Source: an uncultured bacterium (GTDB lineage: Bacteria > Elusimicrobiota > Elusimicrobia > Elusimicrobiales > Elusimicrobiaceae). From it: a stretch of 64,000 nucleotides of DNA. The translations under genes and the position numbers were made by a program. Each line of letters starts with the position of its first letter. The stretch's first letter is position 1. The stretch lies in contig CASEWB010000006.1 in the NCBI GenBank assembly GCA_949291545.1, positions 1 to 64,000 on the forward strand. The letters are read 5' to 3'. This document shows, in pieces, positions 25,051-34,149 of this stretch. The notes below the pieces were generated by a model, which worked only from the letters and a program-made list of their open reading frames with translations, made no database searches and was not told the DNA's origin.

Positions 25051-25515
25051 ATGACAAAACAATTTTCTGAAAAACGCAGACATCCGCGTATGCCGGTTAT
25101 CAGCAACTTGATTGAACCGGTCAACCTGCATTACAAAACGGAAGACGGAAAAGAAACTTCTTTGGTCGCCATTTTGGCGGACTTATCGGCTTCCGGTATG
25201 CGTATGATCAGCTTCCTGGGTGCTCCGCTGGCGGATCGTTTTTCCATCAGCCTGCAACTGCCCGGCACCGACAAAATGGAAGTGGAAGCCAAATTGGCCT
25301 GGGTAAAACAACGCGAAAACGTGTACACCATCGGCATTGAATTTACCAAAATGGCGGATAAAGACGCTAAAGTTATCAGCGAAATGGCCGACGACTTTAA
25401 CGATTGCGATACCCGCATTTTGCTTAAACTGCCCGAAGTATGCGTAGCCAACTGCAAATGCCACAAAATCTGCAATAAAATTCAAAAAGACGAAAGCCTT
25501 TTTGAAGGCAAATAA
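25051..25515 (+). CDS. PilZ-domain protein with Cys-rich C-terminus
   Basis: 154 residues, two bases after miaB. The PilZ signature is present: EKRRHPRMPV at residues 6-15 and DLSASGMRM near residue 47, the RxxxR and D/N-x-S-x-x-G motifs that bind cyclic di-GMP. After the beta-barrel, the tail has five cysteines, four of them in the pattern C-x3-C-x-C-x3-C (CVANCKCHKIC), which is not part of standard PilZ domains and could bind a metal. No further output domain exists, so it likely acts by protein interaction. Confidence 0.85.
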   Translation: MTKQFSEKRRHPRMPVISNLIEPVNLHYKTEDGKETSLVAILADLSASGMRMISFLGAPLADRFSISLQLPGTDKMEVEAKLAWVKQRENVYTIGIEFTKMADKDAKVISEMADDFNDCDTRILLKLPEVCVANCKCHKICNKIQKDESLFEGK

Positions 25516-25533
25516 TTCCCTAAACTCGCAAAT

Positions 25534-25565
25534 AAAAAACCCCCGCTTCATTCGGGGGTTTTTAT
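25534..25565 (+). terminator. Terminator after miaB-PilZ
   Basis: AAAAAACCCCCG (25534-25545) with CGGGGGTTTTT (25553-25563), symmetric A and T runs. Confidence 0.9.
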
Positions 25566-25657
25566 TTTCCCCCACGTTTGTTTTTGTTGGGCCGGTGCCG
25601 CAGCTTCCGGCAAATTGTATCCTGGGCAACTGCCGGAAATTTACTAAAATATATCAT

Positions 25658-26599
25658 ATGAAACCCATCGTCCTTTGCGGCCCGACGGCTTCGGGCAAAA
25701 CGGAACTTGCGCTGGAGGTTGCCCGCCAAACGGGGGGAATTATCGTATCGGCCGATTCGCGCCAAGTATACACCCGCCTGACGGTGGGAACCGCCAAGCC
25801 CCAAGGCCGCTGGGAAAACGGTGTGTATCAGGTAGACCAAATACCCTATCTGCTGGTAGATTTTTTGCCCGTCACAGATACCTTTAATGCCGGGGCCTTT
25901 CGTGCCCGCGCGCGGGAAATTGCCGCACAGTACGCTGGCCGGCCGCTTATCTTTGCCGGAGGAACAGGAATGTATCTGCACGCATATTTTGTAGGAATGG
26001 ACGACCTCCCCCCCGGCACGGAAGAAACGCGGCGGCAGCTGGCCAATTTGCTGGCCCAAAAAGGGAAAGAAGGCCTCCACGCCGAACTAGCCCGGCAGGA
26101 CCCCGCCTCCGCGGCCGCTATCCCGACGGGGAATGTGCAACGCACGATGCGCGCACTGGAGCTATATTTGCTGACGGGACGCCCGGCAAGCGAGCTTAAA
26201 AGCGGAAAATTTTTCCAACTGCCCGACGCTTCCCAATCCGCCTGGGTATATTTGGCGTGGGATAAAGAAGCTTTAAACGCGCGTATTCAACACCGCACGG
26301 AACAGATTTTTGGCCCTATGTGCGCCGAAGCCAAAGCCTTGCTGGAGGAAGGTTTCCCGGCCGATATTCCCGCGCTTAAAAGTTTGGGTTATCCGCAGGC
26401 CATTGAATTTTTGCAAGGGGACTTGCCCCGACAGGAAGCTATCGGAAAAATCTCCGCCCTCACCCGCCAATACGCCAAGCGCCAGCGCACTTGGTTTAAC
26501 CGCTACACCCAAGCCTTAAAACTCGAGCTGCACCCCGGGGCTGATTTTAATATTCCGTCACTGGCCGAACAAATTATCCGCTTTGCGAAACAGGCCTAA
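25658..26599 (+). CDS. miaA: tRNA dimethylallyltransferase MiaA
   Basis: 313 residues from ATG 25658. P-loop GPTASGKTEL at residues 8-17, followed by SADSRQVYTRLTVGTAKP, which contains the catalytic Asp, and AGGTGMYLHAYF. It transfers a dimethylallyl group to A37 of tRNAs reading UNN codons; MiaB acts next. An open frame extends upstream but has no ribosome site; a TAAAAT box at 25645-25650 lies seven bases before this ATG, so the message is probably leaderless. Confidence 0.94.
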   Translation: MKPIVLCGPTASGKTELALEVARQTGGIIVSADSRQVYTRLTVGTAKPQGRWENGVYQVDQIPYLLVDFLPVTDTFNAGAFRARAREIAAQYAGRPLIFAGGTGMYLHAYFVGMDDLPPGTEETRRQLANLLAQKGKEGLHAELARQDPASAAAIPTGNVQRTMRALELYLLTGRPASELKSGKFFQLPDASQSAWVYLAWDKEALNARIQHRTEQIFGPMCAEAKALLEEGFPADIPALKSLGYPQAIEFLQGDLPRQEAIGKISALTRQYAKRQRTWFNRYTQALKLELHPGADFNIPSLAEQIIRFAKQA

Positions 26600-26639
26600 G
26601 CGCATTTTTCCGTTTGGCAAAACTTTATAAAATAAAAAT

Positions 26640-27884
26640 ATGGAACGGGTTATTTTAGTAAGCGTCTGCCTGAAAAACCAACGCCCTGACGAAGAATCCC
26701 TCGCAGAACTCCGCCGCCTGGCACATACGGCCGGGGCGGAAGTCGTCAACGTCTGGCGCGTACGCGTGCAAGCCTTCAGCGCAGCGGCGCTTATCGGCAG
26801 CGGCAAAATGGAAGAAATCGCCCAGGACGTACAGCTCCTGCAAGCCCAAACTGTTATTTTTGACGACGAAATTTCCCCCGCACAACAAAAAAATTTAGAA
26901 AAAGGCATTCCCGCCAAAGTGATAGACCGCACCCGCCTGATTTTAGATATTTTTGCCCAGCGCGCCCGCACGCAGGAAGGGAAACTGCAAGTAGAGCTGG
27001 CCCAGCTGAAATACCTCCTGCCGCGCCTAGGCGGGCAAGGAACGGCTCTTATGCAGCAAAAAGGCGGTATCGGCCTGCGCGGCCCCGGGGAAACCAAACT
27101 GGAGTACGACAAACGCCGTCTGCGCCTGCGCATTAGCAAACTGGAAAAAGAAATTGACCAAGTAAAAAAGGAGCGTTCCCTGCGCCGCGCGCGGCGTGGG
27201 CAAATCCCCTTGCCGCAAATTGCCATCGTAGGTTACACCAATGCCGGCAAAAGCACGCTTTTAAACGCGCTCACGCGCCAAAGCGCCGTATACGCAGACG
27301 ACAAATTATTCGCTACGCTCGACCCCACCACCCGCCGCGTGCACATGCCCGCCGGCGGCGAAATGCTGTTTACGGATACGGTGGGATTTATTCAAAAATT
27401 ACCGCACAGCCTGGTAAGTTCTTTCCGCGCCACGCTGGAAGAAACTACCTTTGCAGACGTCATTCTGCATGTGCAAGACGCCTCCTCCCCCCACCAAACC
27501 GAACAAACCGCCACGGTGCGGCAAATTATTACGGACCTGGGCGCCGAAAGCACCCCTATCATAGATGTATTAAACAAAACAGATTTGCTTTCCCCCGCCA
27601 GGCAACAGCTTCTGCAGGCACAAAACCCCCAGGCCGTACTGATTAGCGCCAGCCAAAACAAGGGCCTTACCGAACTGTTGGAAAAGGTGGAAGAAGCCGC
27701 CGCCCGCCGCTGGAAATTGCGCCGCTTGCTGTTGCCGCCCGAAAAATTCGGGTTATTGGGCACTATTTACGAAAAAGCTATCGTTACCGGCCGGTATGAA
27801 AAACCGTCCGGGGCGCTGGAGCTTACGCTGATGGCCACGGACGGTAATTTTGCCAGTTTGCAAAAAATGTTAAAACCGCATTGA
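26640..27884 (+). CDS. hflX: Ribosome-associated GTPase HflX
   Basis: 414 residues. N-terminal HflX domain with IGSGKMEE and a Gln/Arg-rich linker (GQGTALMQQKGGIGLRGPGE), then the G domain: G1 GYTNAGKS near residue 203, G3 DTVGFIQKLP, G4 NKTD. HflX binds 50S subunits and splits stalled ribosomes. It is often encoded near miaA and hfq, consistent with the order here. The -10 box TAAAAT at 26628-26633 lies six bases before the ATG and no Shine-Dalgarno is present. Its 3' end overlaps the convergent protease gene by 15 bases. Confidence 0.94.
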   Translation: MERVILVSVCLKNQRPDEESLAELRRLAHTAGAEVVNVWRVRVQAFSAAALIGSGKMEEIAQDVQLLQAQTVIFDDEISPAQQKNLEKGIPAKVIDRTRLILDIFAQRARTQEGKLQVELAQLKYLLPRLGGQGTALMQQKGGIGLRGPGETKLEYDKRRLRLRISKLEKEIDQVKKERSLRRARRGQIPLPQIAIVGYTNAGKSTLLNALTRQSAVYADDKLFATLDPTTRRVHMPAGGEMLFTDTVGFIQKLPHSLVSSFRATLEETTFADVILHVQDASSPHQTEQTATVRQIITDLGAESTPIIDVLNKTDLLSPARQQLLQAQNPQAVLISASQNKGLTELLEKVEEAAARRWKLRRLLLPPEKFGLLGTIYEKAIVTGRYEKPSGALELTLMATDGNFASLQKMLKPH

Positions 27885-28859
27885 CGTATTTTCTTCTATT
27901 TTAACGATAGAATCAAACTTTTTATTACTTTTTTGGGCAAAATCCGGCATAATTTGCACAGTCCGCAAGTGCGGCACATAATTGCGGATAAAGTTTAGGG
28001 TCGTTCCATTAAAACCGGTAAACATAAATATTCCGCTAGCACCTTTTAAGGCCAGCACAGTTTTGCCGGTTGCGTCGTGGAAAGAGGCTATTCCCTCTTT
28101 GTTATAAAGCAAGGAAGACACGATCCCCACCAAATCGCCCGAGCGCGTAAAAACGCCCCCGCCGGAATTTCCTTGGCGCACGCCAAAACTAGGCGAAATA
28201 AAATGCTGCAACTGCCCCACATAATACACTTCCGCCATTTGCCCCGGCAAATAGGAAACCACCCCGGCCGTAGTTTTGGGCACGATAATTTGGGGTATCA
28301 AACGCACGGTAGGCGCATTGGCTACACTTAACAGGCGCACGCCTTTTGCATTTAACTGGGCTTGCGCTTCCGGGTCCAGGCGGAGCTTGGATTGAAAAAC
28401 TTCCGGCGTGATGGGGTTTCCGTCTTCTAAATTAATATAAGAATATTCCGCTTTTTTGGGGTCCAGTTTAATCAGCGCCACATCCATTCCGCTAATGCGG
28501 TTTTGCCCCGGAAAAAAACCTTTGTAAATAAACACACTTTGCGAGGACGTGCTGTGCGTTACCCGGGCCCGGGCCAATAACCCGGCGGACTCGGCCAATA
28601 TAATTCCCACCGTGCACGGCCGCGTAGCGCAGGCATCGTATACGCAATGGGCGGAGGTCAACAACCAGTTTTCGTCCAAGCGCACCGCTTGGCATTGGTC
28701 TACCTGAACTTGGCTGTCAAAAGTTTTGTCGGTAGGCCAAACGGAAAATTCCTTTTGCACGAGGAACGCGTCCTCATTGACCGGCTCCGGAGCCGGTTTT
28801 GCTGCAAAAAGAAGGGAAGAACAAATACAATAAACACCAATTAATACAAACTTTCTCAT
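27870..28859 (-). CDS. Secreted trypsin-like serine protease
   Basis: 329 residues with a signal peptide (about 1-19). All catalytic motifs of the chymotrypsin fold are present: His in LLTSAHCVYD near residue 71, Asp in GMDVALIKLD near 127, and Ser in RQGNSGGGVF near 238. Cysteines around the His suggest a disulfide. No PDZ domain follows, so it is not a typical DegP. Likely acts in the periplasm or outside the cell. Transcribed alone, convergent with hflX. Confidence 0.85.
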   Translation of the reverse strand: MRKFVLIGVYCICSSLLFAAKPAPEPVNEDAFLVQKEFSVWPTDKTFDSQVQVDQCQAVRLDENWLLTSAHCVYDACATRPCTVGIILAESAGLLARARVTHSTSSQSVFIYKGFFPGQNRISGMDVALIKLDPKKAEYSYINLEDGNPITPEVFQSKLRLDPEAQAQLNAKGVRLLSVANAPTVRLIPQIIVPKTTAGVVSYLPGQMAEVYYVGQLQHFISPSFGVRQGNSGGGVFTRSGDLVGIVSSLLYNKEGIASFHDATGKTVLALKGASGIFMFTGFNGTTLNFIRNYVPHLRTVQIMPDFAQKSNKKFDSIVKIEENTSMRF

Positions 28860-28950
28860 ATTATTAGTCTATATAAAAAACATCAAATTTTCCACACTTG
28901 GGTGCAGATACGGGCTTTTCTAAACGTCTAAATTTAATATAATGAAGTAT

Positions 28951-29580
28951 ATGACTACGACCGTTATTATACTCGTTTTGTTTAGTTACTTACTCGGGTC
29001 CGTCCCGACCGGCTACCTCATTGCCAAACGCGTGATGGGTATTGATATCCGCGAACACGGCTCCGGCAACCCCGGCGCCGCCAATGTGTACCGCACGGTA
29101 GGCAAATGGGCCGGCATTTCCACGTTTTTGGTGGACGGATTAAAAGGGTTTATCCCGGTTTGTTTGGCCCGCCATTATTGCCCGGAAAACTACTGGGTGG
29201 CCATCGCCTGCGGCGTGATTGCCATCTTGGGCCATATGTGGACAATTTACCTTAAATTCCGCGGCGGAAAAGGCGTGGCTACCTCGGCCGGCGTGTTTGC
29301 CGCTTTGCTGCCCATTCCCACCGCTATTGCTTTTGCGTCGTTTGTGGTATGTGTTGCCCTGTGGGGCCGCATTTCCATTGGTTCTATCTGTGCATGTATC
29401 GTTTTACCGATTGCCAGCTTTTTTATCGGCCATCACCCGCTGTCCGTTAATTTAATGGTCACGGCGGTAGCCCTGTTGGTAATTTACAAACACGTTCCCA
29501 ACATCAAACGCCTGCTGGCAAAAAAAGAACTCAAATTTGAAGACGGCGCCAAAAAGAGAAAAGAAAATGAAAATAAATAA
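28951..29580 (+). CDS. plsY: Glycerol-3-phosphate acyltransferase PlsY
   Basis: 209 residues (212 if the ATG at 28942 is used). Multi-span membrane protein with the three PlsY motifs: SVPTGYLIAK, GSGNPGAANVYRT and FRGGKGVATSAG. It acylates glycerol 3-phosphate from acyl phosphate, the first step of phospholipid synthesis. TATAAT at 28938-28943 overlaps the upstream ATG, so the ATG at 28951, seven bases after the box, is preferred and the message would be leaderless. The product of gpsA, encoded next with a 14-base overlap, is its substrate. Confidence 0.93.
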   Translation: MTTTVIILVLFSYLLGSVPTGYLIAKRVMGIDIREHGSGNPGAANVYRTVGKWAGISTFLVDGLKGFIPVCLARHYCPENYWVAIACGVIAILGHMWTIYLKFRGGKGVATSAGVFAALLPIPTAIAFASFVVCVALWGRISIGSICACIVLPIASFFIGHHPLSVNLMVTAVALLVIYKHVPNIKRLLAKKELKFEDGAKKRKENENK

Positions 29581-30571
29581 AATCACCGTTTTTGGGGCCG
29601 GCATTTGGGGCAGTGTTATCGCCCAACATTTGGCGCGCAAAGGCTATAATGTTTCGTTGTGGGAATACAACGAACAACTGTTAAACGTACTTAAAACTAT
29701 CGGGCGCCACCCCAATATCCCGAATTTTAAAATTCACGATAATATCCGCCTGACGGGCAGGGTGGAAGAAGCAGTAAAAGATACGGACTTGATTATTTTC
29801 GTCATATCCTCCAAGGCCATCCGCGCGTTCTGCCGCGAACAGCTTAAACCGCTGTTAAACGGCCGCGCCGTGCCGGTAGTCAGCGCGTCCAAAGGCATTG
29901 AAGACAAAACCTTTAAAACCATTTGCGAATTAATCGAAGAAGAACTCCCCCAGTTAAAAGACAAAGCCTTGGCTTTTTCGGGCCCGAGTTTTGCTTTGGA
30001 AGTAGCGCAAAATGTGCCTACCAAAATTATGCTGGCCGGTAAGGACCCGGCCCTGGTGGACGAAATCCGCGATGTAATGAGCGGGGACCCGATTATTGTG
30101 GTGCCCTCGTCCGACCGGCGCGGGGTGGAATATGGGGGCGGCATTAAAAACGTGCTCGCCATTGGCTGCGGCGTGATTGACGGGATTGGCGACGGTGCCA
30201 ACTCCAAGGCCGCGCTGATTACCCAGGCTATGCAGGAAATGAACGATATTATCGTCAGCCAAGGCGGCCAGCCTGGCACGGTATATAGCTTGGCCGGATT
30301 TGGCGACGCTATTTTAACCGGTATGTCCGCCATTTCGCGCAACCGCCGCTTGGGCGAAAAATTAGGTTCCGGCCTTTCTTTGGACGAAGCCAAAAAAGAA
30401 GTGGGAACCATTGCCGAGGGTGTAAACTCGGTACAGAGCGTGTATGATATTGCACGCAAAAACAATTTAAAAACCCCGATTGTGGACGCTATTTGGAAAA
30501 TAGTCTGCCAAGGCCAAAAGCCTTGGGTGCTCTTGCACGCCATGGGTTTTACCAACCGGGGAAATAAATAA
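29567..30571 (+). CDS. gpsA: Glycerol-3-phosphate dehydrogenase [NAD(P)+]
   Basis: 334 residues. Rossmann motif ITVFGAGIWGSVIAQHLA at the N-terminus, then VSASKGIED and the catalytic Lys block EYGGGIKNVLAIGCG near residue 190. It reduces dihydroxyacetone phosphate to glycerol 3-phosphate, feeding PlsY. The ATG at 29567 lies within the plsY 3' end, with AAGAGAAAAG upstream as a weak ribosome site. Confidence 0.96.
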   Translation: MKINKITVFGAGIWGSVIAQHLARKGYNVSLWEYNEQLLNVLKTIGRHPNIPNFKIHDNIRLTGRVEEAVKDTDLIIFVISSKAIRAFCREQLKPLLNGRAVPVVSASKGIEDKTFKTICELIEEELPQLKDKALAFSGPSFALEVAQNVPTKIMLAGKDPALVDEIRDVMSGDPIIVVPSSDRRGVEYGGGIKNVLAIGCGVIDGIGDGANSKAALITQAMQEMNDIIVSQGGQPGTVYSLAGFGDAILTGMSAISRNRRLGEKLGSGLSLDEAKKEVGTIAEGVNSVQSVYDIARKNNLKTPIVDAIWKIVCQGQKPWVLLHAMGFTNRGNK

Positions 30572-30623
30572 TTTACCGCCTGTGCCTTGCCGCACAGGAC
30601 CTGTAAGGAAAGGAAGATAAATC

Positions 30624-30887
30624 ATGAATAAGGACGATGTAATCCGCCATTTAACCCGGCACGTTTTGGATAAAAAGCAGGCCAAAATGTCCGTGGATAA
30701 AGTTTTTGAAATTATTAAACACGGTTTAAAACGCGACGGAAAAGTAGTTATCAGCAATTTTGGCTCTTTCCATTTAAAAACAGCCCGCCCCGTCACCCGC
30801 CGCAACCCCAAAACAGGCGACAAGGTGCAAGTGCCGGCTAAACAAAAGGTACGGTTTAAACCGTCGGAAAATCTGCTTAAAAAATAA
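30624..30887 (+). CDS. HU/IHF-family DNA-binding protein
   Basis: 87 residues, basic. Conserved HU fold: helical N-terminus, then VVISNFGSFHLKTARP and the DNA-arm region RRNPKTGDKVQVPAKQKVRFKPS. Good ribosome site AGGAAAGGA. It bends and compacts DNA. Alone, followed by a strong terminator. Confidence 0.92.
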   Translation: MNKDDVIRHLTRHVLDKKQAKMSVDKVFEIIKHGLKRDGKVVISNFGSFHLKTARPVTRRNPKTGDKVQVPAKQKVRFKPSENLLKK

Positions 30888-30888
30888 T

Positions 30889-30917
30889 AAAACGGGCTGA
30901 TAAACAGCCCGTTTTTA
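30889..30917 (+). terminator. Terminator after the HU gene
   Basis: AAAACGGGCTG (30889-30899) and CAGCCCGTTTT (30905-30915), followed by T. Confidence 0.92.
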
Positions 30918-31034
30918 CATAACCCACGCTAGATTTTATTGCCTTGTACTCCAAAAAGTTTTTCTATCTATTCCCTGGAACACCCATCCCGCCGCAAAAG
31001 CGTAAACGAACAACATTTTACGGATTTTCTGCAT

Positions 31035-31064
31035 AAAAAACCCGGCCTTTGCGGCCGGGTTTTT
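31035..31064 (-). terminator. Terminator of the ileS operon
   Basis: CCCGGCC (31041-31047) and GGCCGGG (31053-31059) flanked by A and T runs, placed 13 bases after the stop of the last gene on the minus strand; also works on the plus strand. Confidence 0.88.
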
Positions 31065-31077
31065 GCGTGGTTTACAG

Positions 31078-31788
31078 TTACAAAACTTGCTTTAGCACAA
31101 CCGGTAAATCCCGTTTATCAATGCGCACGGCACTGTGCGTATTGGTTTTTTGGTCCAAGCCAAAGATGTTCACCCGGTAAATAACCACCATTTTTCCGTT
31201 TTCTTCCTGCACATCTTGGATTTCAAACACTTTATCCGGCAAATTGCTTTCCGACTCTAACACCACAACATAGTCTTTGGCAAAATTTGCCTCGGGGTAT
31301 TTCCCGCGGGCCGTACGTTTAAAGGCTTTGTATTCGTCCAAGGTCTTAATTACACGCGCTTTAGCGGGGGCCTCTATCATTGAAATATTGCTTTGGGCAT
31401 TAGCGTCCACCGCAACCGGAGCCGTAGCGGAAGGGACGGCATTGCGGTCTACATTCCCCAACACAACGGGGCTGTCTTCTTCCCCCTCCGGGGTTTCGAT
31501 TACGGTTCCGCTGCGGGAAACCACCTGGGCTAACCCCTGCACCTTAATTTTAGATAACTGGGACGGGACGGACGAATCGTCTACATATGCCGGCTCTGCA
31601 ACGTCCACCACCCCTTCCGGTTCGGACGCGCCTTTCATATCCACCACCAGCAGGGAATCACTCCCGGGTATCTGGGCCGATTCCGCCGGGCGGGGCATAT
31701 GATAGGCGTCCCAAATACGCATAGTCGCCAAACCGGCCAAAAAGGCCAGCACCAGCACCCCTGCAGCGGCAAGTGTTTTTTTATTCAT
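31078..31788 (-). CDS. Membrane-anchored protein with PrcB-like C-terminal domain
   Basis: 236 residues. One N-terminal transmembrane or signal-anchor segment (about 7-24), a low-complexity acidic linker to about residue 150, and a C-terminal domain with FAKDYVVVLESESNLPDKVF and MVVIYRVNIF, which resembles the small PrcB C-terminal fold. No cysteine, so not a lipoprotein. Last gene of the six-gene operon; its start shares one base with the queF stop. Function unknown. Confidence 0.55.
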   Translation of the reverse strand: MNKKTLAAAGVLVLAFLAGLATMRIWDAYHMPRPAESAQIPGSDSLLVVDMKGASEPEGVVDVAEPAYVDDSSVPSQLSKIKVQGLAQVVSRSGTVIETPEGEEDSPVVLGNVDRNAVPSATAPVAVDANAQSNISMIEAPAKARVIKTLDEYKAFKRTARGKYPEANFAKDYVVVLESESNLPDKVFEIQDVQEENGKMVVIYRVNIFGLDQKTNTHSAVRIDKRDLPVVLKQVL

Positions 31789-32195
31789 TATTTTTTCTCG
31801 TATTTTGCTGTGATGACAGAGCGCAGCCCGCCGCGCGGCGTAAACACACCGGTTACAACCGCTTTTTTAGGCTTGCACGCCTTTACCACATCGTCCAAAA
31901 TTTTGTTGGCGATGTTTTCCATAAAAATCCCCATATCTCGGTATTCCAGCAGGTAATATTTTAGGGATTTTAATTCCAGGCACAATTCGTCCGGTATATA
32001 TTCAATGGTAATTACGCCAAAATCCGGCAGACCCGTTTTAGGGCAGACGGAGGTAAACTCCGGCAATTCAATTTTAATGTCGTAATCGCGCTTATACTGG
32101 TTCGGCCAGCATTGAATTTCCGGCAAGACGGCGTCCGCATTTTTGCGGGCATGGGCAGAAGTATAGCCAAAGTCGATATCGTGGGTTTGTGTCAT
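31788..32195 (-). CDS. queF: NADPH-dependent 7-cyano-7-deazaguanine reductase QueF
   Basis: 135 residues, the short unimodular QueF type. The catalytic cysteine lies in FTSVCPKTGLPDFG (near residue 51), and the NADPH-binding block is LELKSLKYYLLEYRDMG. It reduces preQ0 to preQ1 for queuosine in tRNA. No preQ1 riboswitch precedes it, since it is internal to the operon (4-base overlap with the P-type ATPase). Confidence 0.95.
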   Translation of the reverse strand: MTQTHDIDFGYTSAHARKNADAVLPEIQCWPNQYKRDYDIKIELPEFTSVCPKTGLPDFGVITIEYIPDELCLELKSLKYYLLEYRDMGIFMENIANKILDDVVKACKPKKAVVTGVFTPRGGLRSVITAKYEKK

Positions 32196-34147
32196 TTTAT
32201 TTTAATCATCCTCATTGAATTTAGCAAAACGATCAGCACTACCGCCAGCGCCCCGCCCACCGGCAAGGCCCAGCCCTGCGCCTGGGGCATACGCCACAAC
32301 AGCCCCGCGGCCAACATACCGTTAAGCAGCAAAGCCAATATGGCATTGGTGATAATCACCCGGCGCAGCTTTTTATTTATTGTAAATAAATACGAAACAG
32401 GGAACAAGTCCCGCCCTTTTACTATGACGTCCACCCAATTATTATAGACGTTGCGGCCCGAGGCAAACACCACCCCCGCGTCCGCCCGTAAAAGGGCAAT
32501 AATATCGTTAAATCCGTCCCCCACCATCACTACCCGCTTGCCTACGGCACGCAGGTTGGATACAATTTCCGCCTTTGTTTTAGGCAAAACGTTAAAATTC
32601 ATTTTCTCAATACCGGCGGCGCGCGCCATTACGGCAACGGACGTTTCGTTATCGCCGGATACCAACACAATGTCTTTCCCCAGCGATTTTAATAAAGCGA
32701 TTGTTTCTTTAGCACCCGGGCGCAATTCGTCGGACAGTGTTAAATATCCCAGAAATTTCCCATTTCTTGCCACGCACACCACCGCTTCCGCCGCGGTAGC
32801 AATCTTAGCCGACACACCAATCCCCCGTTCTTCCAGCCACTGGGTCCTCCCCGCCAGGATTTTGTCCTCCCCGCAGGTGGCTTCCACGCCTAGGCCGGGC
32901 AGCACGTCGAAACACAACAACCGTCGGGTGCGGATTTTATGCTCCTTGGCGCACAAGTTAATGGCATCGGCAAACGGTCCGTCCACCAGCTGTTCGGCCG
33001 TGGCGATTGTTTCCAGCAGATATTTTTGCGTTACGCCTTCCGCCGGATATATGCCCGACACACGCAGTTCGCCATAGGTTAAGGTGCCGGTTTTATCAAA
33101 AAACACCGTATCGGAGCGGAACAACTCCTCCAGCACATACATATTTTGAATTTTAATTTTAACCCGCCGCGCGCCAGAACGGGTGAAAAAGAACGGGAAA
33201 ACCGCAATAAACACCCACGCCACCGGGCAGGCAATGGTCAGCACGAACAAAAACACACCCAAATACAAAAACCATTTATCCGTGCCATAGGTATGGAGCA
33301 GCCCGGCATATGCCCCGCCGGCCGCCAACAGCAACACGACCAGCGCCCACGCGGAACAACTGTCCAAAACGCTCTTAAAGGTGCTGCGGTGGCGCTCCCC
33401 TTGTTTAATGGCGTTTATAACGCTCATTAAGGCGGAATTTTCCAGCACTTCGGTTACTTCTATATAGACGTCCGCCGATTTGTTAAGCGTTCCCGCGTAG
33501 ACAGGGCTCCCCACCGTTTTAGAAGTAGGAAGCATATTCCCGGTGATTAATTGCTCGTCAATAGAAGTTTTGCCTTTGCGCAAAATACCGTCCGCCGGCA
33601 GTCTTTCCCCAGGTTTTACAAAAATCAAATCCCCTTTCTTCAGTTCCCCCGCAAATACTTTGCGGAAGCGTCTTCCTTCGCACAAACGGCCCGATTTGGG
33701 CAAAAAGTCGTCCAACTTTTTGATAAACACGCGGGCTTTTTCCTTTTCCCGCGCCAAGCGGCGTTCCGCCCACAAAGCCAACGTAATCAGCAAAGCGGTA
33801 TAGAGCGATAAATCCGCCACCGGGCCATAAAGCTTTACCGTTAAAAAAGTATTTAAGGCAGAATAGATAAAACCCGCCCCGGCGCACACAGTAATCAGGA
33901 CAGCAAAACTAAAGCGCCCGGCCCAAATATCTTTCCCGGCGCTGCGCACCAATACATCGGCACAAAACAGAAAATCCATCAAACACAAAATAAAAATACC
34001 TACCGAAGAATGGCGAAAGGTAAGCGAAAACAAAATGAGCACCAAAAAACAGGCGGATAAGAAAAAACGATAAGTATACGCCCGGGACGGCACCGAAAGG
34101 GCCGCCGGATCCGGGCGGGAAGATAATAAAGGCAGCTGCTGCGTCAT
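32192..34147 (-). CDS. Divergent P1B-type ATPase with altered catalytic motifs
   Basis: 651 residues, P-type ATPase architecture: N-terminal membrane helices, actuator domain, transmembrane metal-site helix, P and N domains, two C-terminal helices; no N-terminal metal-binding domain. The phosphorylation site DKTGTLT is intact. Three hallmark motifs differ: actuator TGES reads ITGNML (Glu to Asn), the metal-site CPC reads ACPVAW, and the N-domain His-Pro reads DGPFADAI. The hinge GDGxNDxP reads GDGFNDIIAL. The first change should hinder dephosphorylation. It may be a regulatory or very slow pump, or transport something unusual. It is co-transcribed with lspA and queF. Confidence 0.85.
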   Translation of the reverse strand: MTQQLPLLSSRPDPAALSVPSRAYTYRFFLSACFLVLILFSLTFRHSSVGIFILCLMDFLFCADVLVRSAGKDIWAGRFSFAVLITVCAGAGFIYSALNTFLTVKLYGPVADLSLYTALLITLALWAERRLAREKEKARVFIKKLDDFLPKSGRLCEGRRFRKVFAGELKKGDLIFVKPGERLPADGILRKGKTSIDEQLITGNMLPTSKTVGSPVYAGTLNKSADVYIEVTEVLENSALMSVINAIKQGERHRSTFKSVLDSCSAWALVVLLLAAGGAYAGLLHTYGTDKWFLYLGVFLFVLTIACPVAWVFIAVFPFFFTRSGARRVKIKIQNMYVLEELFRSDTVFFDKTGTLTYGELRVSGIYPAEGVTQKYLLETIATAEQLVDGPFADAINLCAKEHKIRTRRLLCFDVLPGLGVEATCGEDKILAGRTQWLEERGIGVSAKIATAAEAVVCVARNGKFLGYLTLSDELRPGAKETIALLKSLGKDIVLVSGDNETSVAVMARAAGIEKMNFNVLPKTKAEIVSNLRAVGKRVVMVGDGFNDIIALLRADAGVVFASGRNVYNNWVDVIVKGRDLFPVSYLFTINKKLRRVIITNAILALLLNGMLAAGLLWRMPQAQGWALPVGGALAVVLIVLLNSMRMIKIK

Positions 34148-34149
34148 AA

